Of a stretch of DNA of 64,000 nucleotides, positions 51,858 through 61,424 are shown piece by piece. The stretch's first letter is position 1. Every line of letters starts with the position of its first letter. Both the position numbers and the translations under genes were made by a program. Under the pieces are notes generated by a model that was not told where the DNA came from, searched no databases, and saw only the letters and a program-made list of their open reading frames with translations. The stretch spans positions 219,305-283,304 of the forward strand of contig JAZKJF010000002.1 of NCBI GenBank assembly GCA_040384465.1, given 5' to 3'. This DNA comes from UBA5078 sp040384465 (GTDB lineage: Bacteria > Pseudomonadota > Gammaproteobacteria > Pseudomonadales > Pseudohongiellaceae).

Positions 51858-52814
51858 ATGAGTGATTCAGGACCCTTTCAGGATTTCGAGAGTGCCGTAC
51901 AGACGGTGCTGCACGCGCTTCATGAGCGGCTGGGTTTTGATCTGTGGATGGTCACGCGTACAGAGGACGAGGACTGGATAGTCCTTGTCGCGGAGGACCA
52001 CGGTTACAGTGTGGAAGCGGGCCGGGTGTTCCGTTGGAGCGATTCTTTCTGCTCGCGGATGGTGGCTGGCAAAGGGCCGCAGATCGCTCCGGATGCTAAT
52101 TGCATTGAAGCCTATGTCGAAGCGCCCATCGCCCGTCAGGTGCCTATCGGCGCTTACATCGGCATGCCACTCACGCGCACCGACGGCTCCCTGTTTGGCA
52201 CCATGTGTGCCATCGATCCCTCTCCCCAACCGGCATCCATCACGGCGGAGCTGCCTCTTCTGCAAACGCTCAGCCGTTTGTTGATGACGATTCTGGAAGC
52301 GGACCTGAAGGCTGTGGAGCAGGCGCGAGTGCTCGAACGGGTACAGAAGGACGCGGTCACGGATACGCTGACCGGGTTGCTCAATCGCCGGGGCTGGGAT
52401 CAACGTCTGGAGCAGGAAGAGGCGCGGGTCCGTCGTTACGGCAGCCCGGCCTGTGTGTTCAGTATTGATCTGGATGATCTCAAGGAAGTTAACGACGGTG
52501 AAGGCCACGCGGCGGGTGACGTGCTGCTGTGCAAAACCGCCGACGTGTTGTTGGCGGTGACGCGTCTGACAGATGCGCTGGCCAGAGTGGGCGGAGATGA
52601 ATTCATGGTGCTGGCCGTGGAAACCGATGCCGTGGCGGCGATTCGCCTGCATGAGCGGATACTGGTCGCGTTGGAGGAAGCAGGTGTCCGCGCGTCCATC
52701 GGTTACGCCATGCGTGCCCCGGCCTCGACGCTCTTGAAAGCCTGGCGCGACGCCGACCGCCAGATGTATGCCATCAAGGCCGCCCACCGCTCCCGTCGGC
52801 CGGAGCGGGAGTAG
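51858..52814 (+). CDS. GAF-GGDEF diguanylate cyclase
   Basis: The 318-residue cytoplasmic protein has an N-terminal GAF-type sensor (about 10-150, with IGAYIGMPLTRTDGSLFGTM, then CAID typical of the ligand pocket edge). A GGDEF domain follows (about 165-315): DTLTGLLNRRGWDQRL, SIDLDDLKEVNDGEGHAAGD and the active site GGDEF at about 247-251. The inhibitory site RLTD stands five residues before GGDEF, the correct spacing for c-di-GMP feedback. It should therefore be an active cyclase controlled by its GAF ligand. The stop is followed almost at once by the DUF2868 gene, linking c-di-GMP signalling to that membrane protein pair. Confidence 0.93.
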   Translation: MSDSGPFQDFESAVQTVLHALHERLGFDLWMVTRTEDEDWIVLVAEDHGYSVEAGRVFRWSDSFCSRMVAGKGPQIAPDANCIEAYVEAPIARQVPIGAYIGMPLTRTDGSLFGTMCAIDPSPQPASITAELPLLQTLSRLLMTILEADLKAVEQARVLERVQKDAVTDTLTGLLNRRGWDQRLEQEEARVRRYGSPACVFSIDLDDLKEVNDGEGHAAGDVLLCKTADVLLAVTRLTDALARVGGDEFMVLAVETDAVAAIRLHERILVALEEAGVRASIGYAMRAPASTLLKAWRDADRQMYAIKAAHRSRRPERE

Positions 52815-52820
52815 TTGCAC

Positions 52821-54320
52821 GTGACCAGCGCTCCCGAACCACAACTCTCCCGTTTCGAAGCCTGCTGGCTGGCTGAAGCCGTGCGCCTGCGCGAGCTTGC
52901 CGCTGGGCAGCGTACGCCTCTGAACAGAATGGCAGATACCCCCATTGCCGAGCTTGCTCCTCCCATCGTTGGAGGCGAAGAGCTGTGGTTGCTGCGTCGC
53001 GCAGCGGACATTTCCCGTGGCAATGGTCTGCTGGATGCCGCCCTGGCCTGGCGGCGGCGTGCAGGATGGCTGCTGGGCGTGCTCTGCGGACTTGCAGTGC
53101 TGAGTGGCTGTACGGCGGCGCTGAGCTTCTTCGGGGCACAGGAGCGTGCGGTCAATGTGATCTGGACTTTGCTGGGCCTGATCGGCATGCCGGTGCTGGC
53201 GTTGCTGCTGTGGCTCGTTTCGTCGCTGTTGAATGGGCGTGTGGGTGGCGGGCTGCCCGGTGCGCTCTGGCTGTGGCTGATGAACCATGTGCCGCGCGTG
53301 GGTCACCGCACGAACCACGACCCGAACTTTGACCCTGAGATTGCGGTGATGCACGCGCTCACGACGATGACCCACCGGAGTGGACTGGGGCGCTGGTGGC
53401 TTGGCTTCATTACCCACAGCTTGTGGCTGCTGGCGCTGGTTGCCTGTCTGCTGACAATGCTGCTGGCACTGAGCCTGCGCAGTTACGGTTTTGTGCTGGA
53501 GACGACGATTCTGGCGCCTGCAGACATGGCGACTCTGGTGCAGAATGTCGGTGCATTGCCCGCGCGTCTGGGCTTTGCCGTGCCGGATACCGACATGACG
53601 GCAGCCGCATTGTCAGGAACTCTGGTGAGTGATCTTGCCACGCAATCGGAAGCGATGCGGCGCGCCTGGTCTTCCTGGCTCACCGGCGGCTTGCTTGTCT
53701 ACGCATTGCTGCCCCGGCTGCTGGCATGGGGTTTCGCGGCCTTGCGCCTGTGGCAGTTGCAGGCCCGTCTGGGGCTGGATATCAGCTTGCCGGGTTATGC
53801 GGAATTGCTGGGGCACAGCGGCCTGCCGTACTCGCCCGGCGTAGTCGATGCCGCGCCTCCACCCTCGTTGCCAGCCCAGGTGGCTGCCATTCATCGCGTT
53901 CGCGGTCTGCGAAGCCAGGGTGCAGTCCTGCTGGGGCTTGAGCTGGGCAGGGACATCCTCTGGCCACCGGCTCGCTTCGCGGCGCCCGCCACTGACATCA
54001 GCGCAACCGAGGTGGTGGAGAGCCGCGAGCAGCGCCGCGCAGTCATGGCGCAACTGGTAGCGCAGCCACCGACACGCTTGCTGCTGGCCTGTGACGCCCG
54101 GCTCTCACCGGATCGCGGCACACTCGGCTGGATCGCCGAGGTGTCGCATCATGCAGGGGAGCTGCGCGTCTGGTTGGTCAGTCCGGATACTGATGCCGCC
54201 GCTGTCGTGCAGGAGCGTGAGCAGATCTGGCGCAGCAGTCTCGGGGGCATTGGTCTGTGGTCGGAGCGGGTAATGAACACCGAGAGCATGGCCTACGCCT
54301 GGCTGAATCAACATGACTGA
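52821..54320 (+). CDS. DUF2868 membrane protein
   Basis: The 499-residue product has about four to six membrane helices, at about 75-100, 113-135, 198-225 and 285-310, separated by polar loops. HVPRVGHRTNHDPNFDPEIA and the long C-terminal cytoplasmic domain (from about 350; ALLPRLLAWGFAALRLWQLQ, then ARLGLDISLPGYAELL) are the DUF2868 hallmarks. GTG 52821 is chosen because GGGAG lies nine bases before; a TTG at 52815 is less likely. Its end overlaps the DUF3482 GTPase gene by 8 bases, an arrangement widespread in Proteobacteria, so the two products very probably interact. Molecular function is unknown. Confidence 0.88.
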   Translation: MTSAPEPQLSRFEACWLAEAVRLRELAAGQRTPLNRMADTPIAELAPPIVGGEELWLLRRAADISRGNGLLDAALAWRRRAGWLLGVLCGLAVLSGCTAALSFFGAQERAVNVIWTLLGLIGMPVLALLLWLVSSLLNGRVGGGLPGALWLWLMNHVPRVGHRTNHDPNFDPEIAVMHALTTMTHRSGLGRWWLGFITHSLWLLALVACLLTMLLALSLRSYGFVLETTILAPADMATLVQNVGALPARLGFAVPDTDMTAAALSGTLVSDLATQSEAMRRAWSSWLTGGLLVYALLPRLLAWGFAALRLWQLQARLGLDISLPGYAELLGHSGLPYSPGVVDAAPPPSLPAQVAAIHRVRGLRSQGAVLLGLELGRDILWPPARFAAPATDISATEVVESREQRRAVMAQLVAQPPTRLLLACDARLSPDRGTLGWIAEVSHHAGELRVWLVSPDTDAAAVVQEREQIWRSSLGGIGLWSERVMNTESMAYAWLNQHD

Positions 54321-55791
54321 CGCCACTATGACCAGCAAACCCCTGTGCATCGCCGTGGTCGGCCACACCAACACGGGCAAAACCTCTCTGCTGCGGACAC
54401 TGACCCGTGACTCCGGGTTTGGTGAGGTTTCCGCGCGCCCCAGCACCACACGCCATGTCGAAGGGGCGCGCCTGAGTCTGGGCAGCGAGTTGATTCTGGA
54501 GCTGTACGACACGCCCGGCATGGAAGACGCCATCGCGCTTCTGGAGGTGCTGGATGCGCAGGCCGCCGGGGGTGGTCGTCGCCTCGATGGCCCGGCCCGC
54601 ATCGCCCAGTTCTTGCAGTCCCCCGTCGCCACAGGACGCTTTGAACAGGAAGCCAAGGTGCTGCGGCAGACGCTGCAAAGTGACGCAGCCCTCTATGTCA
54701 TCGATGCCCGCGACCCCGTGCTGGCGAAGTATCGCGATGAGCTGGAGATTCTCGCCAACTGTGCCGTGCCGATTTTGCCCCTCTTGAATTTCGTGCGTGA
54801 TCCGAGAGCCGATGAACGGGCCTGGCGCGAGGCACTGGCCCGGCTCGGCCTGCACGTGCTGGTGAGCTTCGATACGGTGGCGCCTGCCCGGGAAGGCGAG
54901 CGGGTGCTGTATGAGAAACTCGCCACCTTGCTGGATCAGCGCGGCGAGGGGCTGTTACGGCTTGCGGCTGGCCACGAGCATGAAGCGCAGCAGCGCCGCC
55001 TGGCGGCGACACAGCTGATCGCGGAGCTGGTGATCGACGCAGCGGCGTGTCGGGCGCGTGTCGAACGTGCCGAAGAAACCGGGGTGCTGGCTGCCGCATT
55101 ACTGGAATTCAATCGGCGGGTGCGCGACAGAGAACAGGCTTGTGTTGATGCCTTGCTGGGCTTGTACCGCTTCAATCGTCAGGATGTCGACGCGGCCAGC
55201 CTGCCGCTGAGCGAAGGCCGCTGGCGGGATGATCTCTTCGATCCGGCCACTCTGACTGCTCTGGGCATCTCGCTCGGTGGCGGTGCAGCAGCTGGTGCGG
55301 CGGCCGGGTTTGGTGTCGACCTGATGCTGGGAGGAACGACACTGGGTGCGGCCGCCGCGATTGGCGCATTGCTGGGCGGAGGATTGCAGACTGCACGGCG
55401 TTTCGGTCGTCGTCTGGGCGGAGCGTTGCGGCAGAAAGTTCTGGGCAGCGTCACCGGCAGTCGTTTCCTGCGTGTCGACGACACGATTCTGCAGGCGCTG
55501 GTCACCCGTCAGCTGTTTCTGCTGCAAGCGCTGGAGGCACGCGGTCATGCGGCCATGGAGCAGATCGCGGTGGTGCCCGAATCCACGCCCGTGTCATGGA
55601 AAGGGGCGCTGCCCGCGTTGTTACGGCGAGCGCGGGAATACCCGGCCTGGTCTGCGCTGTATGGCCCGCTGAATTGGGATGCCGACCGGCAGCAGTCGAT
55701 CGATGCGTTGGCGCAGGTTCTGCAAACGCTGCTGGCGCCATTGCCTGCAGGGCGCCGCCGGGCATTGCCGGGTTTGGCGTCGCGGCGCTAA
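54313..55791 (+). CDS. DUF3482 GTPase with membrane segment
   Basis: The 492-residue product has a TRAFAC-type GTPase domain at the N-terminus: G1 GHTNTGKTS, G2 region RPSTTRHVEG, and G3 YDTPGMED. G4 is weakly conserved (PLLNFVRD). A glycine-rich hydrophobic stretch (about 325-370, SLGGGAAAGAAAGFGVDLML, then GGTTLGAAAAIGALLGGGLQ) resembles membrane-inserting glycine zippers seen in DUF697/DUF3482 proteins. The C-terminal third is helical. It overlaps the DUF2868 gene, implying a GTP-driven membrane complex of unknown task. Similar glycine-zipper GTPases act on membranes or toxins. Confidence 0.88.
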   Translation: MTDATMTSKPLCIAVVGHTNTGKTSLLRTLTRDSGFGEVSARPSTTRHVEGARLSLGSELILELYDTPGMEDAIALLEVLDAQAAGGGRRLDGPARIAQFLQSPVATGRFEQEAKVLRQTLQSDAALYVIDARDPVLAKYRDELEILANCAVPILPLLNFVRDPRADERAWREALARLGLHVLVSFDTVAPAREGERVLYEKLATLLDQRGEGLLRLAAGHEHEAQQRRLAATQLIAELVIDAAACRARVERAEETGVLAAALLEFNRRVRDREQACVDALLGLYRFNRQDVDAASLPLSEGRWRDDLFDPATLTALGISLGGGAAAGAAAGFGVDLMLGGTTLGAAAAIGALLGGGLQTARRFGRRLGGALRQKVLGSVTGSRFLRVDDTILQALVTRQLFLLQALEARGHAAMEQIAVVPESTPVSWKGALPALLRRAREYPAWSALYGPLNWDADRQQSIDALAQVLQTLLAPLPAGRRRALPGLASRR

Positions 55792-55800
55792 GATAGAACC

Positions 55801-56163
55801 ATGAATCACCCCATCCTCTTCAGTATCACCCTGCTCACCCTCAGCAATGTCTTCATGACCTTTGCCTGGTACGCTCACTTGAAAGATTTGAGCCAGAAAC
55901 CCTGGCTGATCGCGGCGTTGATCAGCTGGGGCATCGCGCTGTTCGAGTACCTCTTGCAGGTGCCTGCCAACCGCGCTGGCTTCACCGTCATGTCGATAGG
56001 GCAGTTGAAGATCATGCAGGAGGCGATCACCCTGACGGTTTTCGTTCCGTTCGCGCTGTTCTACTTGCGGGAGCCCCTGAAGCTCGATTATCTGTGGAGC
56101 GCGCTGTGCATCATGGGCGCGGTATTCTTTGCCTTTCGCAGCAAGTTGTTTGGTGAGAGTTAG
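55801..56163 (+). CDS. DUF486 family four-helix membrane protein
   Basis: This 120-residue protein has four membrane helices (about 3-24, 33-53, 70-92, 95-113). FMTFAWYAHLKDLSQKPWLI, followed by AALISWGIALFEYLLQVPANR, is the strongly conserved DUF486 block, and SIGQLKIMQEAITLTVFVPF is the third helix. The size and topology are like small multidrug resistance/DMT proteins but the substrate of DUF486 is unknown. It starts 9 bases after the DUF3482 stop, so it may be co-transcribed with that operon. Confidence 0.92.
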   Translation: MNHPILFSITLLTLSNVFMTFAWYAHLKDLSQKPWLIAALISWGIALFEYLLQVPANRAGFTVMSIGQLKIMQEAITLTVFVPFALFYLREPLKLDYLWSALCIMGAVFFAFRSKLFGES

Positions 56164-56279
56164 GGGGGCGCTGCCCGCATTTGCTGAAGGGCTGGACAAG
56201 AGCTGGTCAAGATTGCTTCTTGCTGGCATGTGGTTTACTTTCGCGGCATCCAGAACCATCCCTATATCAGAGGTCGACC

Positions 56280-57590
56280 ATGCTCTCTCTGCACAATAAT
56301 AAGAAGAATAGTCAGCAGCATAATCAGAACACCAGTTCCAGGCAGCGTCTGCTGTCGATAGCGCTGCTGACAGGCCTCGTGGTCAGCACGCTGTTTCTCG
56401 GAGCCTCTCAGACTCCTGCCTTCGCTCAATCAGCCGCGCAGGATGTGCACTGGGTGACGACCTGGTCTGCCAGCCCCAGCTCCCTGCCACCGGGCCTGCT
56501 GCCACCCGAAGCAGTCACCGACGCTTTCACGGATCAGACTCTGCGGCTGGTACTGCACACCAGTATCGGCGGTGACGTGGTGCGTGTGCGGCTCTCCAAT
56601 ACGCACGGCAACAAGCGCCTGCAGATCGGTTCCGCGACAATCGCCCTGCAGACACAAGGCAGTGAGGTCGCCCCCGACTCACTCACCACGCTAACCTTTG
56701 GCGGTGAGGAGAGTGTGACGATTGCCCGAGGTGGACTGGTCTTCAGTGACCCGGTGGCCTTCACAGTGCCACCCCTGAGCAACTTGAGCGTGAGTCTTTA
56801 TATCCCGCAAGCCAGTGGCACGGTCACGACGCATCTGGCGGCGGCGCAGACCAACTACGTGGTCGCAGGCAATGCCACGATGAGCGCGCAGCTGGCGTCG
56901 CCACAGGAAATTCCGGTATGGAATTATCTGACTGCGGTGGACGTCGGCAGACAGGATGACATCACCGCGATTGTCACGCTGGGCGATTCCATTACCGATG
57001 GCGTTGGCTCCAACACCAACCTCAACAATCGCTGGCCGAATTATCTGGCGCGACGTCTGCTTGGCACCGACAATGAGCCGGATTTTGCAGTAGTGAATGC
57101 AGGCATCAGCGGCAATCGCGTGCTGCAGGAAAACTCGCCGCGCTTCGGTGAGAATCTGCAACTGCGCTTCGAACGGGATGTGCTGGCGCTGAGTGGGGTG
57201 AGCCACATCGTGTTGCTGCAGGGCATCAACGACATCGGCATGGCGAACATGTTTCCGGGCGAAGAAGTCAGCCCCGAGGAGATCATTGCCGGTTACCGGC
57301 AGATCATCACGCGCGCTCATGCACGCGGCATCAAGATCATTGGCGCCACGTTGACGCCTTATGAAGGGGCCGGTTATTACACTGAGGCGGGTGAAGTGAA
57401 ACGACAGACGGTCAACGCCTGGATTCGCAGCAGCGGAGAGTTCGACGGCGTGATCGATTTCGAGATCCCGGCACGCGACCCAACGCACATCACGCGCATG
57501 GTGCCGTCGTACACCACCGACAAACTGCACCCGAATGATGAAGGTTATAAAGCAATGGCCGAGGCGATTGATCTCACTCTGTTCAATTGA
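56280..57590 (+). CDS. Secreted SGNH/GDSL hydrolase
   Basis: The 436-residue product has an unusually long, polar, Asn/Gln-rich N-terminus (1-23), then a hydrophobic signal stretch (about 24-45) with cleavage near AFAQ. Catalytic blocks of the SGNH fold follow: ITAIVTLGDSITDGVGS (Ser nucleophile in GDS), NAGISGNRVL (Gly block), LLQGINDIG (Asn block) and DKLHPNDEGYKAMAEAI (Asp-x-x-His). An N-terminal jelly-roll-like domain (VRLSNTHGNKRLQIGSATIA) resembles those of rhamnogalacturonan or xylan acetylesterase relatives. Likely a periplasmic or secreted esterase acting on carbohydrate esters. Confidence 0.9.
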   Translation: MLSLHNNKKNSQQHNQNTSSRQRLLSIALLTGLVVSTLFLGASQTPAFAQSAAQDVHWVTTWSASPSSLPPGLLPPEAVTDAFTDQTLRLVLHTSIGGDVVRVRLSNTHGNKRLQIGSATIALQTQGSEVAPDSLTTLTFGGEESVTIARGGLVFSDPVAFTVPPLSNLSVSLYIPQASGTVTTHLAAAQTNYVVAGNATMSAQLASPQEIPVWNYLTAVDVGRQDDITAIVTLGDSITDGVGSNTNLNNRWPNYLARRLLGTDNEPDFAVVNAGISGNRVLQENSPRFGENLQLRFERDVLALSGVSHIVLLQGINDIGMANMFPGEEVSPEEIIAGYRQIITRAHARGIKIIGATLTPYEGAGYYTEAGEVKRQTVNAWIRSSGEFDGVIDFEIPARDPTHITRMVPSYTTDKLHPNDEGYKAMAEAIDLTLFN

Positions 57591-57658
57591 TCGTACAAGT
57601 GCCTATCAGGTAGCGTCACCGCGAGCAGCGTCACAAGAATCACCTTAGAAGGAAACGC

Positions 57659-58765
57659 ATGAAATACAAAGGCAGTCCCGATTTCTCCCACCAGCAGGCG
57701 GACAAAATTGGCGTATTGATCACTAACCTGGGGACGCCGGATGCAACAACCCCCAGCGCTTTACGCAGGTATCTGAAACAATTCCTGTGGGACCCGCGCG
57801 TCGTGGAAGTGCCGCGGCCGCTCTGGTGGCTGCTGCTGCATGGCGTTATTCTGCAGACGCGGCCGCGCCGTTCTGCGAAGGCTTATGCGACAGTATTCAC
57901 AGAGGCTGGATCGCCGCTCCTGTATCACACCCGCCACCAGGCGCAGGCGCTGCAGCAAGTGTTGGATGCACAGAGACCGTTAGACGAGGCAGGCAATAGC
58001 GACGTGATTGTCGATTTCGCGATGCGCTATGGCAACCCTTCGATGGACAGTGTCATAGAGTCCATGTTCCGACGCGGGGTGCGTAAGCTTTTGGTCGTGC
58101 CGATGTATCCGCAATATTCGGGGGCCACGGCAGCGTCGACCTTCGATGCCTTGAGCGCGGACTTTATGCAGCGGCGTTGGATTCCCGATCTCCGGTTCGT
58201 CTCCCACTATCATGATTTTGCCCCCTACATCGCCGCCGCCGCGCAACGCATTCAGGAGCACTGGGATGTCCACGGGCGCGCAGACAAATTGCTGCTCTCC
58301 TATCACGGCGTGCCGTTGAGTTATTTGCTGGCCGGTGATCCCTATTACTGCGAGTGTCACAAGACATCGCGGCTGATTGCTGAGCGGCTCGGGCTTGCGG
58401 AAGGTGAATACATGACGACTTTCCAGTCCCGTTTCGGCCTGCAAGAGTGGATAAAACCGTATACCGATGCGACGCTCAAAGCCTTCCCCGCGCAAGGAGT
58501 GAAGTCTGTGCAGGTATTCTGCCCGGGCTTCGCAGCCGATTGCCTGGAAACCATTGAAGAGATCGGAGTGGAGAACAAAGAGTACTTCCTGCATGCAGGA
58601 GGGGAGCGTTACGAATACATCACGGCGCTCAATGACCGGCCGTCGCATATTGAGGCGCTGGCGGCGCTGGTGCAGGAAAATCTGCAAGGCTGGCGTGTCG
58701 GGGAAGACGCGAATCGCCACACTCGGGCGGATGCCCGTGGGCACAAAGAACTGACCCAAAAATAA
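57659..58765 (+). CDS. hemH: Ferrochelatase
   Basis: The 368-residue enzyme inserts Fe2+ into protoporphyrin IX in the last step of haem synthesis. KIGVLITNLGTPDATTPSAL and RYLKQFLWDPRVVEVPRPLW open the family. LLSYHGVPLSYLLAGDPYYC carries the metal-binding His, followed by ECHKT. FQSRFGLQEWIKPYTD and CPGFAADCLETIEEIGVENK carry the acidic residues. Cysteines are present but I cannot tell whether a 2Fe-2S cluster exists. A slightly long C-terminal tail is polar. It is 19 bases ahead of the LTA-synthase-like gene. Confidence 0.96.
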   Translation: MKYKGSPDFSHQQADKIGVLITNLGTPDATTPSALRRYLKQFLWDPRVVEVPRPLWWLLLHGVILQTRPRRSAKAYATVFTEAGSPLLYHTRHQAQALQQVLDAQRPLDEAGNSDVIVDFAMRYGNPSMDSVIESMFRRGVRKLLVVPMYPQYSGATAASTFDALSADFMQRRWIPDLRFVSHYHDFAPYIAAAAQRIQEHWDVHGRADKLLLSYHGVPLSYLLAGDPYYCECHKTSRLIAERLGLAEGEYMTTFQSRFGLQEWIKPYTDATLKAFPAQGVKSVQVFCPGFAADCLETIEEIGVENKEYFLHAGGERYEYITALNDRPSHIEALAALVQENLQGWRVGEDANRHTRADARGHKELTQK

Positions 58766-58784
58766 TAACAACAGGTGTAGCCGT

Positions 58785-60836
58785 ATGAGTTTTCTGTTCT
58801 CTCGCCGTCTGGGCTTCTTCGCCGGCGGTGTTGCTGTGCTGTTTGTCCTGCTGGCCTTGTTGCGGGTGCTGTTCTTTGTCGGTTTCTCCGGCGTTGATAC
58901 GCAGCAGAATGCTGACGCAGTGTGGGCGAGTCTTGGCGTCGGCCTGCGCTTCGACATGCGCCTCGCGCTGTTGCTGATGCTGCCCGTAGCGATCCTGTTG
59001 CTACTGCCTTATATACGGGCGCGGTTCGCCAACGCCGTGCGCTGGGCCATTCGTGGCTATGTGCTGCTGCTGTTCCCGCTGCTGTTGCTGATCTACATCT
59101 TCGACTTCGGCCATTTCGCATATCTCGGTGTGCGCCTCAATGCTTCGGCCTTCCGTTTTGCGGCGGATGCACAAATCTCTACCGACATGATCTGGCAGAC
59201 TTATCCGGTGGTGTGGATCACGCTGGGCTGGTGTGTAACCGTCGCGGCCAGTCTCTATGTCATGTTCCGGCTGGAGCGGGCCACGCTGGTGCGATCACTG
59301 CCGCCCGTAACGCGCGGTTCCGCCTGGCTGGGCGGAACGGCGGTAACGGTGCTGGTCTTGCTGGGGCTCCTCGGCCGCTACACCAATATCAATATCGAGA
59401 ACCCGGTGCCGCTGCGCTGGAGCGATGCCTTTGTCTCGGGGGACAGCCAGATTGGAGCACTGGGTTTGAATCCGGTGCTGTTCCTCTACGACACCTGGCA
59501 TGTGGAGGAAGACACGTTCAATGCACAGGCGCTGGCGGAGCATTATCCGGCGGTCAGCCGCTATTTCGGGTTACCTGCGAGCACAGGCGAGCCAAGCTTT
59601 GAGCGCCATGTCGGCGTGCAGCCACATCGGCTCGCGACTGCCATTGCCGCCAGCAGCACCAGACCACGCCCGCCGAACGTCATCTTCATCATGCTGGAGT
59701 CCCTCGGGGCCAGTGCTGTCGGCGCCTACGGCAATCCGCTCAACCCGACACCGAATCTGGACAAGCTCGCCACCGAGAGCTGGTTCTTCAAACACTTCTA
59801 TGTCCCGGTCACCGGCACTGCCAAGACCGTGTGGGCCAGCATTACCGGCATTCCAGATGTCACCCGTCAGGAGACGGCCAGTCGAAATCCCTTCATCATC
59901 CGCCAGCACACGCTCATCAACGACCTTGCAGGCTACGAGAAACTCTACATGGTCGGAGGCAGCGCAGGCTGGGCCAACATCAATGGCCTGATTATGCAGA
60001 GCATTGACGATGTGACACTGTATGAGGAGGGGTACTGGAAAGCCGCGAATGCCGACGTGTGGGGCATCTCTGACCTGAACCTTTTCAAGGAGAGCGACGA
60101 GATTCTGCGGGCCTTGCCAGCCGATAAGCCCTTCTTCGCCTATATCCAGACGGCGGGCAATCACCGGCCCTTCACCATTCCGGAAGACAATGACGGTTTC
60201 GAAATCGCCGACTTGTCTCTGGAAGAAGTGCAGGAGTTCGGTTCTCGCAGCGTGGAGCAATACAACGCCGTGCGGCTGCTGGACTTCAACATCGGCCGCT
60301 TCCTGGAGATGGCTAAAGCGGGAGGCTACTACGACAACACCATCTTCGTGCTGTACGGCGACCACAACACCCGCATATCCCAGCTGCCCCACATGCCGCC
60401 TGCGTTTGAGCAGCTGGGGCTGGAGAGCAACCATGTGCCGATGATGATTTTCGCGCCAGGGCTATTGGCGCCGCGTGAGTTCGATGAAGCAGTCGGCCTG
60501 GCCGACCTGCTGCCAACCGTCGCAGGATTACTGGGCATCGAATACACCACGCGCACCATGGGCAGGGACTTGCAGCTGCCAGCACCGGAGGGGGAGCGGG
60601 TAGTACCGGTGGTACTCCGAGAGGGGACATTCCCGCTGATCGGCGCGGTGACGAAGGACTTTCTGGTACAGATGAACCACGACGGCACCGACCCGTCCAT
60701 GCATGATCTGGCCTCGCTGCAACCGCTGGAGAACGTGGCCGACCAACATCCGCAGGAGTATCAGCGGTTGCTGGAGCTGGCGCGGGGCCTCTACGAAACC
60801 TCGCGTTTCATGCTTTACGATAACGTGCGGGAATGA
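58785..60836 (+). CDS. LTA-synthase-family membrane sulfatase-fold enzyme
   Basis: The 683-residue product has five membrane helices in the first about 200 residues and a large periplasmic alkaline-phosphatase-fold domain from about 295. PPNVIFIMLESLGASAVGAY has the first metal ligand (Glu). FYVPVTGTAKTVWASITGIP includes the nucleophilic Thr, and IFVLYGDHNTRISQ supplies the Asp-His metal ligands. MdoB/OpgB, LtaS and EptA relatives transfer phosphoglycerol or phosphoethanolamine to glycans or lipids. In a Gram-negative, phosphoglycerol transfer to periplasmic glucans or LOS is the best guess. It overlaps the convergent membrane protein gene by 29 bases. Confidence 0.9.
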   Translation: MSFLFSRRLGFFAGGVAVLFVLLALLRVLFFVGFSGVDTQQNADAVWASLGVGLRFDMRLALLLMLPVAILLLLPYIRARFANAVRWAIRGYVLLLFPLLLLIYIFDFGHFAYLGVRLNASAFRFAADAQISTDMIWQTYPVVWITLGWCVTVAASLYVMFRLERATLVRSLPPVTRGSAWLGGTAVTVLVLLGLLGRYTNINIENPVPLRWSDAFVSGDSQIGALGLNPVLFLYDTWHVEEDTFNAQALAEHYPAVSRYFGLPASTGEPSFERHVGVQPHRLATAIAASSTRPRPPNVIFIMLESLGASAVGAYGNPLNPTPNLDKLATESWFFKHFYVPVTGTAKTVWASITGIPDVTRQETASRNPFIIRQHTLINDLAGYEKLYMVGGSAGWANINGLIMQSIDDVTLYEEGYWKAANADVWGISDLNLFKESDEILRALPADKPFFAYIQTAGNHRPFTIPEDNDGFEIADLSLEEVQEFGSRSVEQYNAVRLLDFNIGRFLEMAKAGGYYDNTIFVLYGDHNTRISQLPHMPPAFEQLGLESNHVPMMIFAPGLLAPREFDEAVGLADLLPTVAGLLGIEYTTRTMGRDLQLPAPEGERVVPVVLREGTFPLIGAVTKDFLVQMNHDGTDPSMHDLASLQPLENVADQHPQEYQRLLELARGLYETSRFMLYDNVRE

Positions 60837-61404
60837 AGGGCTGGGCAGTGCGGAGCAACAACACTCCCATGGCCCAGGCACCCAGGCCGGGATCTATCAG
60901 GTAATCCCAGTAGTTGCCGGATTGTTTCAGCTGGAAGGTGAACGCCAGCGTAGCAGTACTGAGCAGCAAGACGCCGAGCAGGTTGCGCCGCCACAGCAGC
61001 ACCAGTGTCAGTACGCCGATGACGACCAGCATGGAGCGGGGCGAATAGCCGAGTCGATAGGGGTCAAAATAAGTAAGCCCGAGCGTGGCTGGGTACAGGA
61101 ACAGCGCCAGCGCTGTAAAGACGCACAATAATTCGGTTTGTTGCCGCATGCTGGGTGCTGCCAGCAGGCGCAGGCGTACCAGCGTCGCGATGCTCAACAC
61201 CAGCAGGGTGGTGATGGCGAGGTCGTCGATAATGCTGCGCAGGTAGATCGACAGCCCGATACCGTCGATAGGCAGCAGCGCCAGAGCGATCAATCCCGCC
61301 AGCAGCCCTAATTGCCAAGGGCGCGAAAGACGTTGCGAGGGCAACACCAGAAACAGCAGAGTGACGAAAGTGAGTATCGGTTGCCAGAGCGAAAGCCAGG
61401 GCAT
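60808..61404 (-). CDS. Polytopic membrane protein, unknown function
   Basis: The 198-residue product has about six to seven short membrane helices with few polar loops (SIYLRSIIDDLAITTLLVLS, YFDPYRLGYSPRSMLVVIGV). Two conserved-looking points, DDLAIT and FDPYRLGY, could be active-site or ligand residues. ATG 61404 is used; AGGA lies about 10 bases upstream. Its 3' end overlaps the convergent LTA-synthase-like gene. It is 20 bases after the sialidase-like gene and probably in its operon. I do not recognise the family. Confidence 0.65.
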   Translation of the reverse strand: MPWLSLWQPILTFVTLLFLVLPSQRLSRPWQLGLLAGLIALALLPIDGIGLSIYLRSIIDDLAITTLLVLSIATLVRLRLLAAPSMRQQTELLCVFTALALFLYPATLGLTYFDPYRLGYSPRSMLVVIGVLTLVLLWRRNLLGVLLLSTATLAFTFQLKQSGNYWDYLIDPGLGAWAMGVLLLRTAQPFIPARYRKA

Positions 61405-61424
61405 TGCCAGCGTTCCTGCCTCTG

